From assembly GCA_033763435.1 (NCBI GenBank), contig JANRKN010000144.1, forward strand, positions 1 to 23,007: a DNA stretch of 23,007 nt, written 5' to 3'. How positions within the stretch are numbered: position 1 is the stretch's first letter; every line of letters starts with the position of its first letter. The position numbers were made by a program, and so were the translations under genes. The notes beneath the pieces are model-generated. The model searched no databases. It saw only the letters and a program-made list of their open reading frames with translations, and was not told where the DNA came from. This DNA is from JANRKN01 sp033763435. GTDB taxonomy: Bacteria > Planctomycetota > Phycisphaerae > Phycisphaerales > UBA1924. Shown here one piece after another: positions 1 through 9,796 of this stretch.

Positions 1-34
1 CAGTGGCCAGTGGGCAGTGGGCAAAGGCAATCGG
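1..34. repeat. Degenerate heptad tandem repeat
   Basis: Five adjacent units read CAGTGGC, CAGTGGG, CAGTGGG, CAAAGG (one base short) and CAATCGG. They lie between the window edge and the gcvP terminator, so the array may begin further upstream. The last unit, CAATCGG, recurs exactly in the repeat at 15273-15313. The pattern resembles the short tandemly repeated heptanucleotide (STRR) arrays known from intergenic DNA of filamentous cyanobacteria, but I claim no homology. Confidence 0.6.
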
Positions 35-40
35 AAGCAG

Positions 41-84
41 AAATGAAAGCCGCGGGACGAAGGCGTCCCGCGGCGTTTGTTTTT
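41..84. terminator. Bidirectional intrinsic terminator after gcvP
   Basis: A perfect 11-bp inverted repeat (49-59 with 64-74, arm GCCGCGGGACG) closes a 4-base AAGG loop. The plus strand follows it with GTTTGTTTTT (75-84). The minus strand follows it with TTTCATTT (48 down to 41). It can therefore stop the gcvP transcript, whose stop codon is 60 bases away, and also a transcript coming from beyond the left edge on the plus strand. Confidence 0.85.
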
Positions 85-133
85 GGGCTGAGTTGTTCGT
101 GCGAGCGTCAGGCCCGTGACGTTCGCTGGCGGT

Positions 134-3082
<2,949 letters not shown>

Positions 3083-3384
3083 GGGCGGTGGTTCCGGAGT
3101 GGTCGTTGGCCTGAGAACACGGGGGCTTGGGGCGAGTTCGGGGCCCGGATGGGGCTGGATTCCCGCACGCGGAACAGGCCCGATCGCGCGGGGCTGCAAG
3201 TGTAGGAACGCCGGGGCAAGGACCCCCGGGGCGGGATAAGGAGAGCGATGTTCCCGCGGGGCGAACTCGGGGCCCAATCTCGGTCCCGGGCGTCCGGAAA
3301 TGCGGTATGCTCGGCGTCCGGATTGGGTGAGGCCCAGATCGAACAGGCGGCGCGGGCTGCGGGCAAGCACATGGAGGCGTGACG
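3083..3384. promoter_or_regulatory. Divergent spacer between gcvP and the M28 peptidase gene
   Basis: These 302 bases must hold both promoters. On the plus strand TATGCT (3306-3311) is a possible -10 for the peptidase gene, flanked by two copies of CGTCCGG (3291-3297 and 3315-3321), but no good -35 lies at the expected distance. A 16-base near-direct repeat (GGCGAGTTCGGGGCCC at 3131-3146 and GGCGAACTCGGGGCCC at 3260-3275; 14 of 16 match) and a 6-bp hairpin (3211-3216 with 3224-3229) are also present. I found no complete glycine riboswitch on the gcvP side. Confidence 0.35.
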
Positions 3385-5427
3385 ATGCGTCGGAGCAGGT
3401 GGATCGGCGGCTGGCTGGTGGCGGTGGCGTCGGGCATGGCAGTTGGCGGCGGGACGGAAGGCCTGACCGCGCCGGCGAGCGCGGAGGCGATCTCGGCCGA
3501 CGCGCAGTCGATCCGCGAGCACATTTCGTTCCTCGCGAGCCCCTTCCTGCGTGGACGCCTGCCCGCGACGAAGGAAAACGACCTCGCGGCCGACTACATC
3601 ATCGATCACTATCAGCGATTGGGGCTGAAGCCCGCGTTCCCCGAGACGGAGAAGGCCGCGGACGGGACGGAGGTGATCACCAAGTTCGCCTCGTACCGGC
3701 AGTTCTTTGAGTTCGGGCGCGAGCGGGTGGTGAAGACCCAGCGCGTCGAGTTCGGCGGCGCAGAGCTGGCGGCGGGGACGGATTACAACGTGCTGTCGTT
3801 CGCCGGTGATGGCGAGGCGCAGGGCGCGCCGCTGGTGTTTGTGGGGTATGGCATCACGGGCGGGCCCGACGGGTACAACTCGTTCGGCGACACGGAGAAC
3901 AATGAGGTCAAGCTCGAGGGCAAGGTCGCGATCGTGCTGCGATTCGAGCCCGTGAACGAGCAGGGCAAGAGCCGCTGGACCGACGCGGGCGGGTGGTCGC
4001 CTCGCTCGGGGCTCGAGGCGAAGATCCGCGAGGTGGCCCGGCGCGGCGCGGCGGGGATCGTGCTGGTCAATCCGCCCGGCGCGGACGATGCGCGCGTGGG
4101 CAAGATGGAGGACCTGAACTCGATCAGCGCGCGGCGCGCGACGCAGGTGCCCGTGGTGATGATGTCGATCGACGCGGCGGACCGGCTCGTCCGCGCGGCG
4201 GACGAACAGGGACGGAGCCTCGTGGACCTCCGCAAGCTCGCGGACGAGAAGGGCGGCATCGTCGAGCTGACCAAGGCGCCCATCACGCTGGCGACGGACG
4301 TGGATTCGCGCCCGATCCCCACGGCGAACGTCGGTGCGGTGCTCGATGGCCGGGGCGAGCTGAAGGATCAGTATCTGGTCATCGGCGCGCACTTTGATCA
4401 CCTCGGGCCGGGCAACTTCGGCTCGACCGATCCGAACGCGCGCGGGCAGATTCATTACGGCGCCGACGACAACGCCAGCGGCACGTCGGGGATGATGCTG
4501 CTCGCGAGCAAGTTCGCCGCGGAGTATCGCAAGATCGCGGAAGAGTCGCCCGGGACGGCGCTGCGGTCGATCCTGTTCATGGGCTTCTGCGCGGAAGAGT
4601 CGGGCCTCAACGGCTCGCGGCACTATGCCCAGAACCCGATCGTGCCGATCGATCGGCACTTCCTGATGATCAACCTGGACATGATCGGGCGGCTGCGCGG
4701 CGGGGCGCTCGAGCTGCACGGCACGGGCACGGCGGACGGGCTGGGCGAATACATCAAGCCGTTCATCGATGCGTCGGGGTTCAAGGTCGCGCAGCGGCCC
4801 GGGGGCCTGGGGCCCAGCGACCACGCGAGCTTCTACTCGGCGGGCGTGCCGGTGCTGTTCTTCTTTACGGGTCTGCACCCGGAATATCACAACCCGCGCG
4901 ACACGATCCGCACGATCAACTTTGAGGGCGCGGCGAAGGTCGCGGATCTGGCGTACCGCATGGGCTTGGGGCTCGTGCAGCGCACGGAGCCGCTGCCCTA
5001 TTCCGACAGCGTCAGGGGCCGGACGGAGATGGTCGGCCGGGGCGGGCCCGAGAGCACGCCCGCTGCGGCGACGCCCGGAGCCGCCTCGCCCGGAGCTTCG
5101 TCGCCCGGCGCGCCCGCGAGCGATCCCGCGCTCGGGCCGGTCGGCGGCGTGCGCGTCCGCTTCGGGATCATGCCGGGCGATTACTCGGGCAGCGAGCCGG
5201 GGATTCTCGTCGGCGGCGTGACGCCCGGGGGCTCGGCCGACAAGGCGGGCATCAAGGCGAATGACCGCATGATCAAGTGGAACGGCAAGGCGCTGCCCGA
5301 CGTCGAGTCGTGGATGCCTCTGCTCAGCGAGCACAAGCCGGGCGACAAGGTCGAGATCGTGCTCGTGCGCGAGGGCAAAGAGATCACGGTGACGGCCGAG
5401 CTTCAGGCCCGCGGCGGCGGGAACTGA
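3385..5427 (+). CDS. Secreted M28-family zinc metallopeptidase with PA and PDZ domains
   Basis: A di-zinc aminopeptidase-type enzyme of 680 residues, predicted to be exported. The ATG at 3385 is preferred over the GTG at 3379 because GGAGG (3373-3377) sits 7 bases before the ATG and only 1 before the GTG. The N-terminus (MRRSR, then a hydrophobic stretch ending near APASAEA) is a signal peptide. Residues about 95-260 look like a protease-associated insert. The M28 metal set is complete: H336 and D338 (GAHFDHLG), D362 (GADDNASG), catalytic E404 with E405 (CAEESG), D432 (NLDMIGR) and H480 (SDHASFYS). A Pro/Ala/Ser-rich linker (about 550-580) leads to a C-terminal PDZ domain (about 585-680), probably for substrate or partner binding. 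It is convergent with the lipoprotein gene, with 27 bases between the stops. The exact substrate (peptide or amino-acid derivative) cannot be read from sequence. Confidence 0.9.
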   Translation: MRRSRWIGGWLVAVASGMAVGGGTEGLTAPASAEAISADAQSIREHISFLASPFLRGRLPATKENDLAADYIIDHYQRLGLKPAFPETEKAADGTEVITKFASYRQFFEFGRERVVKTQRVEFGGAELAAGTDYNVLSFAGDGEAQGAPLVFVGYGITGGPDGYNSFGDTENNEVKLEGKVAIVLRFEPVNEQGKSRWTDAGGWSPRSGLEAKIREVARRGAAGIVLVNPPGADDARVGKMEDLNSISARRATQVPVVMMSIDAADRLVRAADEQGRSLVDLRKLADEKGGIVELTKAPITLATDVDSRPIPTANVGAVLDGRGELKDQYLVIGAHFDHLGPGNFGSTDPNARGQIHYGADDNASGTSGMMLLASKFAAEYRKIAEESPGTALRSILFMGFCAEESGLNGSRHYAQNPIVPIDRHFLMINLDMIGRLRGGALELHGTGTADGLGEYIKPFIDASGFKVAQRPGGLGPSDHASFYSAGVPVLFFFTGLHPEYHNPRDTIRTINFEGAAKVADLAYRMGLGLVQRTEPLPYSDSVRGRTEMVGRGGPESTPAAATPGAASPGASSPGAPASDPALGPVGGVRVRFGIMPGDYSGSEPGILVGGVTPGGSADKAGIKANDRMIKWNGKALPDVESWMPLLSEHKPGDKVEIVLVREGKEITVTAELQARGGGN

Positions 5428-5454
5428 GCGCCGCCACGCTTCGAGTGACCGTTC

Positions 5455-6096
5455 TCACGGCTGGGGCAGGATGTACTCGGGCCCGGGCACGAACCAACGC
5501 AGCTTCCACTGCGCGCGCTCGGGGATCACGTCAAAGCCGATGAGCCGATCGCGCCCTGCGACCTCGATGGGCAGTCGCAGACGGACCGCGCGGCCCGGGA
5601 GCGGCTGCATGATCGAGCCGGGCGTGAGCTCGCCCCCCGGGAGCTTGCTGAAGAGCTCGCGGATGTCGGGCTCCATGCTCTTGAGCAGGTCGAAGGCGAG
5701 GGCCGGGTCGAGGCCCCGCTCGACAAACTCGGCGATCGTGGTGCGAGAAAGAAGCTGGCCCACGAGGAGGTCGCGCTCGTTCTTCTGAAGCGTGGACGCG
5801 ACGTGGAACATGAGATCGCGGACATTGCGGGTCAGGAGCGTGCGCGTGCCGTCGGGGTTGACCACTTCGCGCTCGGGCTGCTGGTCGGCCGAGGGCGCGA
5901 GGCCGGACTCGGCCAGACGCTTGTCGCGCTCTTCGTCGATGATCTGTGCGCCGGTCGCGCCGGGGAGGCCCGCGAACGCGGGCCGAGAGCGGACCACTCG
6001 CTCTTCCGTACAGGCGACGAGCGAGGCGAGCGCGCACAGGAGCACGATCAGCTTCGGCCGAGATCGCCCTGCGTTGCGGTGCACCGCCCCACTCAC
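5455..6096 (-). CDS. Hypothetical lipoprotein
   Basis: I do not recognise a named family. The product is 213 residues from a GTG start at 6096. After a basic N-terminus comes a hydrophobic stretch (KLIVLLCALASLVAC) with a lipobox LVAC, so Cys29 is the likely lipidated residue. The mature part is soluble, charged and mostly helical in look (RNVRDLMFHVASTL, LLSRTTIAEFVERG), then a C-terminal segment rich in beta-type residues ending in a Trp/Tyr/Pro tail. GTG 6096 overlaps the nadB stop by four bases (GTGA), which implies translational coupling and a shared transcript with nadB. A second in-frame GTG at 6084 is an alternative start that would keep the signal sequence. The job is unknown; location in the periplasmic or outer-membrane lipid layer is inferred from the lipobox. 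Confidence 0.8.
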   Translation of the reverse strand: MSGAVHRNAGRSRPKLIVLLCALASLVACTEERVVRSRPAFAGLPGATGAQIIDEERDKRLAESGLAPSADQQPEREVVNPDGTRTLLTRNVRDLMFHVASTLQKNERDLLVGQLLSRTTIAEFVERGLDPALAFDLLKSMEPDIRELFSKLPGGELTPGSIMQPLPGRAVRLRLPIEVAGRDRLIGFDVIPERAQWKLRWFVPGPEYILPQP

Positions 6097-7814
6097 CTTC
6101 CTGCCGCGGCGCTGGACATGACCGCGCGGCGCGTGTCGGCCGGCGCGCTCGCGACCGGCGAGAGCTCGGGCTCGTCGCGGCCCTTGCGCCAGCCGTCGTG
6201 GACATTGAAGGTTTCCAGCGGCTCGGGGAAGTCGAGGCGCGCGTGGCAGCCGCGGGACTCCCGGCGCCATTCGGCGCTGCGAGCGACGATCGCGCCCGCG
6301 AGCAGCAGGTTCTGCGTCTCCCAGCCCGCGGGGTCGTCGAAGATCTTGTCGAGCGTGTAGCGGGCCCAGAAGTCGAGCATCTGCGCGACGTCGCGGAGCT
6401 TGGCGCCCGTGCGCGCGATGCCGACGTTGCGCCACATGGCTGAGCGCAGGCTCGAGCGGACGTCGGAGAGGTCGAGCTCGCCCTGGTCGCTGGGGCGGAT
6501 GTCGGAGACGATCGGGACGGGCGCGGCGCGCGGGGCGCTCATGGCGGCGCGGGCGGCGTCGGCGCCAGCGCGCTGGCCGAAGACGAGCGCTTCGAGCAGC
6601 GAGTTGCTCGCGAGGCGGTTTGCGCCATGGAGCCCGGTCGCGGCGACTTCCCCCACGGCGTACAGGTTCGGGACGTCGGTGAGGCCCATCGGGTCGGTGC
6701 GGACGCCCCCGACCATGTAGTGCGCCGCGGGGTGCACGGGGATGAGGTCCTTGGCGGGGTCGAGGTCAAAGCGCTTGAGGAGCGCGGCGATGCCGGGGAA
6801 TCGCGTGGAGAAGTCGCGCAGGTGCCGACAGTCGAGCCAGACGTGCCCGGAGCCTTGCTTGGCGATCTGGCGGATGATCGCCTGGCTCACGATGTCGCGC
6901 GGGGCGAGCTCGGCGAGCGGGTGGACGTCGGGCATGAAGCGCCGGCCCGTGGCGTCGAGCAGGTGCGCGCCCTCGCCCCGCACGGCCTCGGTGATCAGCG
7001 AGCGCGACGCGCCCGGCAGATACAGCGTCGTCGGGTGGAACTGGACGAAGGCCATGTCGCTGACGGTGGCGCCCGCGCGGTACGCGACCGCGATGCCGTC
7101 GGCCGTGGCGAGGGCGGGGTTGGTGGTCTCGCGGTAGAGCATGCCCGCGCCGCCGGCGGCGAGGATCGTGGCGCGCGCCCAGATCATCTGAAGCCCATAG
7201 CGCGGATGGTGGGTGATCGCGCCCAGCACGGGCGCGCCCGGGGCGGGGCTGGCGGTGATGAGGTCCAGCGCGAAGCAGTTCTCGAAGATCCGCAGCGAGT
7301 GCCCGTCGGCCGAGGCGGGCGAGCGGAGCGCGCGGGCCTTTTCGAGCAGGCAGCGTTCGAGCTCGCGGCCGGTTGCGTCGCCAAAGGAATGAACGATGCG
7401 GCTGGCCGAGTGCCCGCCCTCGCGCCCGAGGGAGATCGCCCCCGCACTGTCGAGGTCGAGCGTCATGCCCCAAGTCTGCAGCTCGCGAATGCGCGCCGGG
7501 CCCTCGCGGACAACGAGCTGGACGATCGGGTCATCGCACAGACCGGCGCCGGCGACGTGCGTGTCGCGGGCGTGGTCGTCGGTGGTGTCGGCGCGGTCGA
7601 TGACGGCGGCGATGCCGCCCTGGGCCCAGGCGGTGTTGGAGTTCTTCAGGTCGCCCTTGGCGAGCACGATGACGTCGGCGTCGCGCGAGGCCTCGATCGC
7701 AGCGCGCAGGCCCGCGGCGCCCCCGCCGATCACCAGCACATCCGTGAAGATCTGCGGGAGGAGCGTCGAGCGGAAGGGAATCAGGTAGCGGCGCTGGTCG
7801 AAGAGTGGGTCCAT
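6093..7814 (-). CDS. nadB: L-aspartate oxidase
   Basis: FAD enzyme that oxidises L-aspartate to iminoaspartate, the first step of de novo NAD synthesis, which NadA then condenses with dihydroxyacetone phosphate. The product is 573 residues, in the usual range. The dinucleotide-binding motif VIGGGAAG (G30 to G35) is at the N-terminus. It is followed by the family blocks NSNTAWAQGGIAA, HSFGDATGRE, FVQFHPTTLY and the active-site arginine in ELAPRDIVSQ (R306). H365 lies in AHYMVGG. The FAD-contacting NLYAVGEVAATGLHGANRLASN block separates it from many succinate dehydrogenases. The start at ATG 7814 follows the DinB stop by 20 bases; no clear Shine-Dalgarno is visible. It is the middle gene of a three-gene minus-strand cluster and overlaps the lipoprotein gene by 4 bases. 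nadA and nadC are not in the window. Confidence 0.95.
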   Translation of the reverse strand: MDPLFDQRRYLIPFRSTLLPQIFTDVLVIGGGAAGLRAAIEASRDADVIVLAKGDLKNSNTAWAQGGIAAVIDRADTTDDHARDTHVAGAGLCDDPIVQLVVREGPARIRELQTWGMTLDLDSAGAISLGREGGHSASRIVHSFGDATGRELERCLLEKARALRSPASADGHSLRIFENCFALDLITASPAPGAPVLGAITHHPRYGLQMIWARATILAAGGAGMLYRETTNPALATADGIAVAYRAGATVSDMAFVQFHPTTLYLPGASRSLITEAVRGEGAHLLDATGRRFMPDVHPLAELAPRDIVSQAIIRQIAKQGSGHVWLDCRHLRDFSTRFPGIAALLKRFDLDPAKDLIPVHPAAHYMVGGVRTDPMGLTDVPNLYAVGEVAATGLHGANRLASNSLLEALVFGQRAGADAARAAMSAPRAAPVPIVSDIRPSDQGELDLSDVRSSLRSAMWRNVGIARTGAKLRDVAQMLDFWARYTLDKIFDDPAGWETQNLLLAGAIVARSAEWRRESRGCHARLDFPEPLETFNVHDGWRKGRDEPELSPVASAPADTRRAVMSSAAAGR

Positions 7815-7834
7815 GGTGGGTGCGCGAAGCGTGC

Positions 7835-8587
7835 TCAGGCGGGCTGGGACGAGCAGCCGCAGCCGGCGCCGCAGCTTCCGCCCCCGGCCCCGGAACCGGC
7901 GACCGCGGCCTTGGCCTTGTCGATGGCGTCCTGCGAGGCGGGGAGCGGGGCGATCTTGTCGAGCTTCACGCGGAGATAGCGCGCGTGGTGTTCGAGGTGC
8001 CACGTCGCGAGCGCGACCATCGTGCGGACGCTCTCGGGCCCGCGCTCGGGGTGCATCGCGGTGCGCTCCCACTGCTGGGGCGTGAGGGTTTCGAGCCAGT
8101 CGGCGATCCACTGGCGCAGGGTGTGGATGATCGCGACATAGCCGGAGATCGCGCCCATGGTGCCGGTGTGCGCCTTGGGGTTGCCGGAGGTCTGGGCGGC
8201 GCGCTGGTCGGACTCGATGTTGCCGTAGAGCCCGGAGTCGATGAACGAGTTCTCATCCCAGAGCGCGAGCACCGGATGATCCTCGCCGACGGTCCGGCGG
8301 ATGCGGTGGGCGTACACAAGCTCGGCGTCTGCGACATGGCCCAGCAGCACGCGAATGGGCCAGCGACCGACGTTGGCCTCAGGGAGGAACGCGGTGTCGA
8401 GCTGGTCGACGGGGAGCCAGAAGAGTCGGCGGTCGATGTTCTCGATGCCCCGGCGGAAGCGCGCGATGAGTTCGGCAAGCTCGAGCCCTTCGATCTCCTT
8501 GGCCGTCAGGGCCGGACGGTGGGTGCAGGGCTTGGCCTCTGCGGAGGGTGCGTGGCTGTGAGCGGCAGCGGCGGGCGTGGCGGACAT
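7835..8587 (-). CDS. DinB/YfiT-like metal-binding protein with cysteine-rich tail
   Basis: A 250-residue protein of the DinB-like four-helix fold. The family binds a divalent metal through histidines and includes thiol-dependent transferases, but this member's reaction is unknown. Visible candidates for metal ligands are H84 (LLGHVADAE) and the pair H197 and H201 in TWHLEHHARYL, the usual position on the last helix. The N-terminal 25 residues are Ala/His-rich and look disordered. The C-terminus ends in a Gly/Cys tail, with C239, C243 and C245 in SCGAGCGC, which is not part of the usual fold and could bind metal. It starts at ATG 8587, is divergent from the thioesterase gene, and lies 20 bases ahead of nadB, so it is probably the first gene of the nadB transcript. 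Confidence 0.8.
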   Translation of the reverse strand: MSATPAAAAHSHAPSAEAKPCTHRPALTAKEIEGLELAELIARFRRGIENIDRRLFWLPVDQLDTAFLPEANVGRWPIRVLLGHVADAELVYAHRIRRTVGEDHPVLALWDENSFIDSGLYGNIESDQRAAQTSGNPKAHTGTMGAISGYVAIIHTLRQWIADWLETLTPQQWERTAMHPERGPESVRTMVALATWHLEHHARYLRVKLDKIAPLPASQDAIDKAKAAVAGSGAGGGSCGAGCGCSSQPA

Positions 8588-8756
8588 GGTCGGGGCTCCG
8601 GGGCTGGCGGGCGGATCTGAGGGATCTGAAGGCCGCGGCGTACGGGACGCGGGCCTCCACTATATGAAGCCGCCCGGCCCGATTCGTTTCGCCGGGTTTC
8701 GTTTCGGCGGGCGTACGGATTCGCGGGGGTGGGCCCGCCGGGCCCTACGCTCGGGC
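8588..8756. promoter_or_regulatory. Divergent promoter region, dinB-like and thioesterase genes
   Basis: This 169-base spacer contains the only AT-rich patch nearby, CACTATATGAAG at about 8657-8668. On the minus strand this gives TATAGT (8664 down to 8659), a good -10 for the dinB-nadB-lipoprotein transcript, with a leader of about 65 bases; no clear -35 is seen. On the plus strand TACGCT (8746-8751) ends five bases before the thioesterase ATG, which would place transcription start at or next to the start codon. Both assignments are inference from short motifs. Confidence 0.35.
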
Positions 8757-9197
8757 ATGAGCCAGCCTGAAGCCCGGACCCCGCGGACGCCGACACTGCG
8801 GGTCGTGACGATGCCGCGGGACACGAACCACTACGGCACGATCTTCGGCGGGGTGATTCTGTCGTATCTGGACCAGGCGGGGTTTGTCGAGGCGCGCCGG
8901 CATGGCTCGCATCGCTGGGTCACCGCGGCGATCGACCGCGTTGAGTTCAAGGCGCCGGTGCGTGTGGGCGACATCGTGAACCTCTACGCGTCGACCTCGC
9001 GGCTGGGCACCAAGAGCGTCACGATCACGATCGACGTTGAGGCCGAACGGTTTACGACGGGCGAGACCGTGCCCGTCACGAGCGCGACCATGACGATGGT
9101 GTCGGTCGACGACCAGGGCAAACCGATCCCGTTCCGCGCGGCGGCCACGGTCGATGCGTCCAGCGCGGGGCACGTTCCGCCCGGAGCCCACACGTGA
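8757..9197 (+). CDS. Acyl-CoA thioesterase, hotdog fold (YciA/BFIT type)
   Basis: A 146-residue single-hotdog thioesterase that probably hydrolyses acyl-CoA to free acid and CoA in the cytoplasm. The N-terminal block TMPRDTNHYGTIFGG, then VILSYLDQAG, matches the family motif, with N24, the Gly pair G31-G32 and the catalytic-type D39. A second typical block, DRVEFKAPVRVGDIVNLYA, follows. The ATG at 8757 is chosen because homology starts near residue 13; there is no evident Shine-Dalgarno, so a leaderless message is possible. The stop overlaps the purN start by 4 bases (GTGA, 9194-9197), which makes it the first gene of a coupled three-gene unit. Chain-length preference cannot be told from sequence. 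Confidence 0.88.
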   Translation: MSQPEARTPRTPTLRVVTMPRDTNHYGTIFGGVILSYLDQAGFVEARRHGSHRWVTAAIDRVEFKAPVRVGDIVNLYASTSRLGTKSVTITIDVEAERFTTGETVPVTSATMTMVSVDDQGKPIPFRAAATVDASSAGHVPPGAHT

Positions 9198-9796
9198 GCG
9201 CCCACGGACGCTCGCACGTGCACAACGGTCATCGAGCCACGCTCGCGGTGCTGATCTCGGGCGGCGGGCGCTCGATGGTCAACCTGCACGAGCGCTGCGA
9301 GGATGGCACGATCCCCGCGAAGATCGGCGTCGTGCTCGCGTCGGCGAATGTCGGCGGGGTCGAGAAGGCCCGCGCGCTCGGGCTGCCGGTGGTCGTCGAG
9401 CCCGGAACGATCCGCGCGGAGCGGCTGGAAGCGCTGCTGGCGCCGTTCGGCGTGGACTTCATCGTGCTGGCCGGATATCTCAAGTTGCTCAAGCTCCCCG
9501 CGCGCTTCCGCGGGCGCGCGACGAACATCCACCCGGCGCTGTTGCCCAAGTTCGGCGGGCCCGGCATGTACGGGCACCACGTGCACGAAGCGGTGGTCGC
9601 CGCGGGCGAGCGTGAGAGCGGCTGCACCGTTCACATGGTCGATGACACGTACGACACCGGGCCCATCGTGCTGCAGCGCCGATGCCCCGTGCTCGCAGGC
9701 GACACGCCCGAGACGCTCGCGGCGCGGGTGTTCGAGCAGGAACTGATCGCGTATCCGCAGGCGCTCGCGGCGCTGCTGAAGGAGCGGGCACGATGA
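9194..9796 (+). CDS. purN: Phosphoribosylglycinamide formyltransferase (GART)
   Basis: Transfers a formyl group from 10-formyl-tetrahydrofolate to GAR in purine synthesis. The product is 200 residues, normal for PurN. The catalytic set is present: N111 and H113 in ATNIHPALLPKF, H147 in GCTVHMVDD and D154 in YDTGPIVL. The folate-side block FIVLAGYLKLL is also clear. The phosphate-binding loop reads ISGGGRSMVNL rather than the common SGxGSNL, so this belongs to a divergent PurN branch. The GTG start at 9194 overlaps the thioesterase stop (GTGA), and the stop overlaps the next gene's ATG (ATGA, 9793-9796). Other pur genes are not nearby, so purine regulation by operon membership is not evident. 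Confidence 0.93.
   Translation: MSAHGRSHVHNGHRATLAVLISGGGRSMVNLHERCEDGTIPAKIGVVLASANVGGVEKARALGLPVVVEPGTIRAERLEALLAPFGVDFIVLAGYLKLLKLPARFRGRATNIHPALLPKFGGPGMYGHHVHEAVVAAGERESGCTVHMVDDTYDTGPIVLQRRCPVLAGDTPETLAARVFEQELIAYPQALAALLKERAR

Noticed and set aside
3083..3384. A glycine riboswitch in the gcvP leader
   Set aside because: The minus strand has TTCTCAGGCCAACGACC near 3118-3100, which recalls the end of a glycine aptamer, but the preceding aptamer helices and conserved GAAGG-type core are missing.
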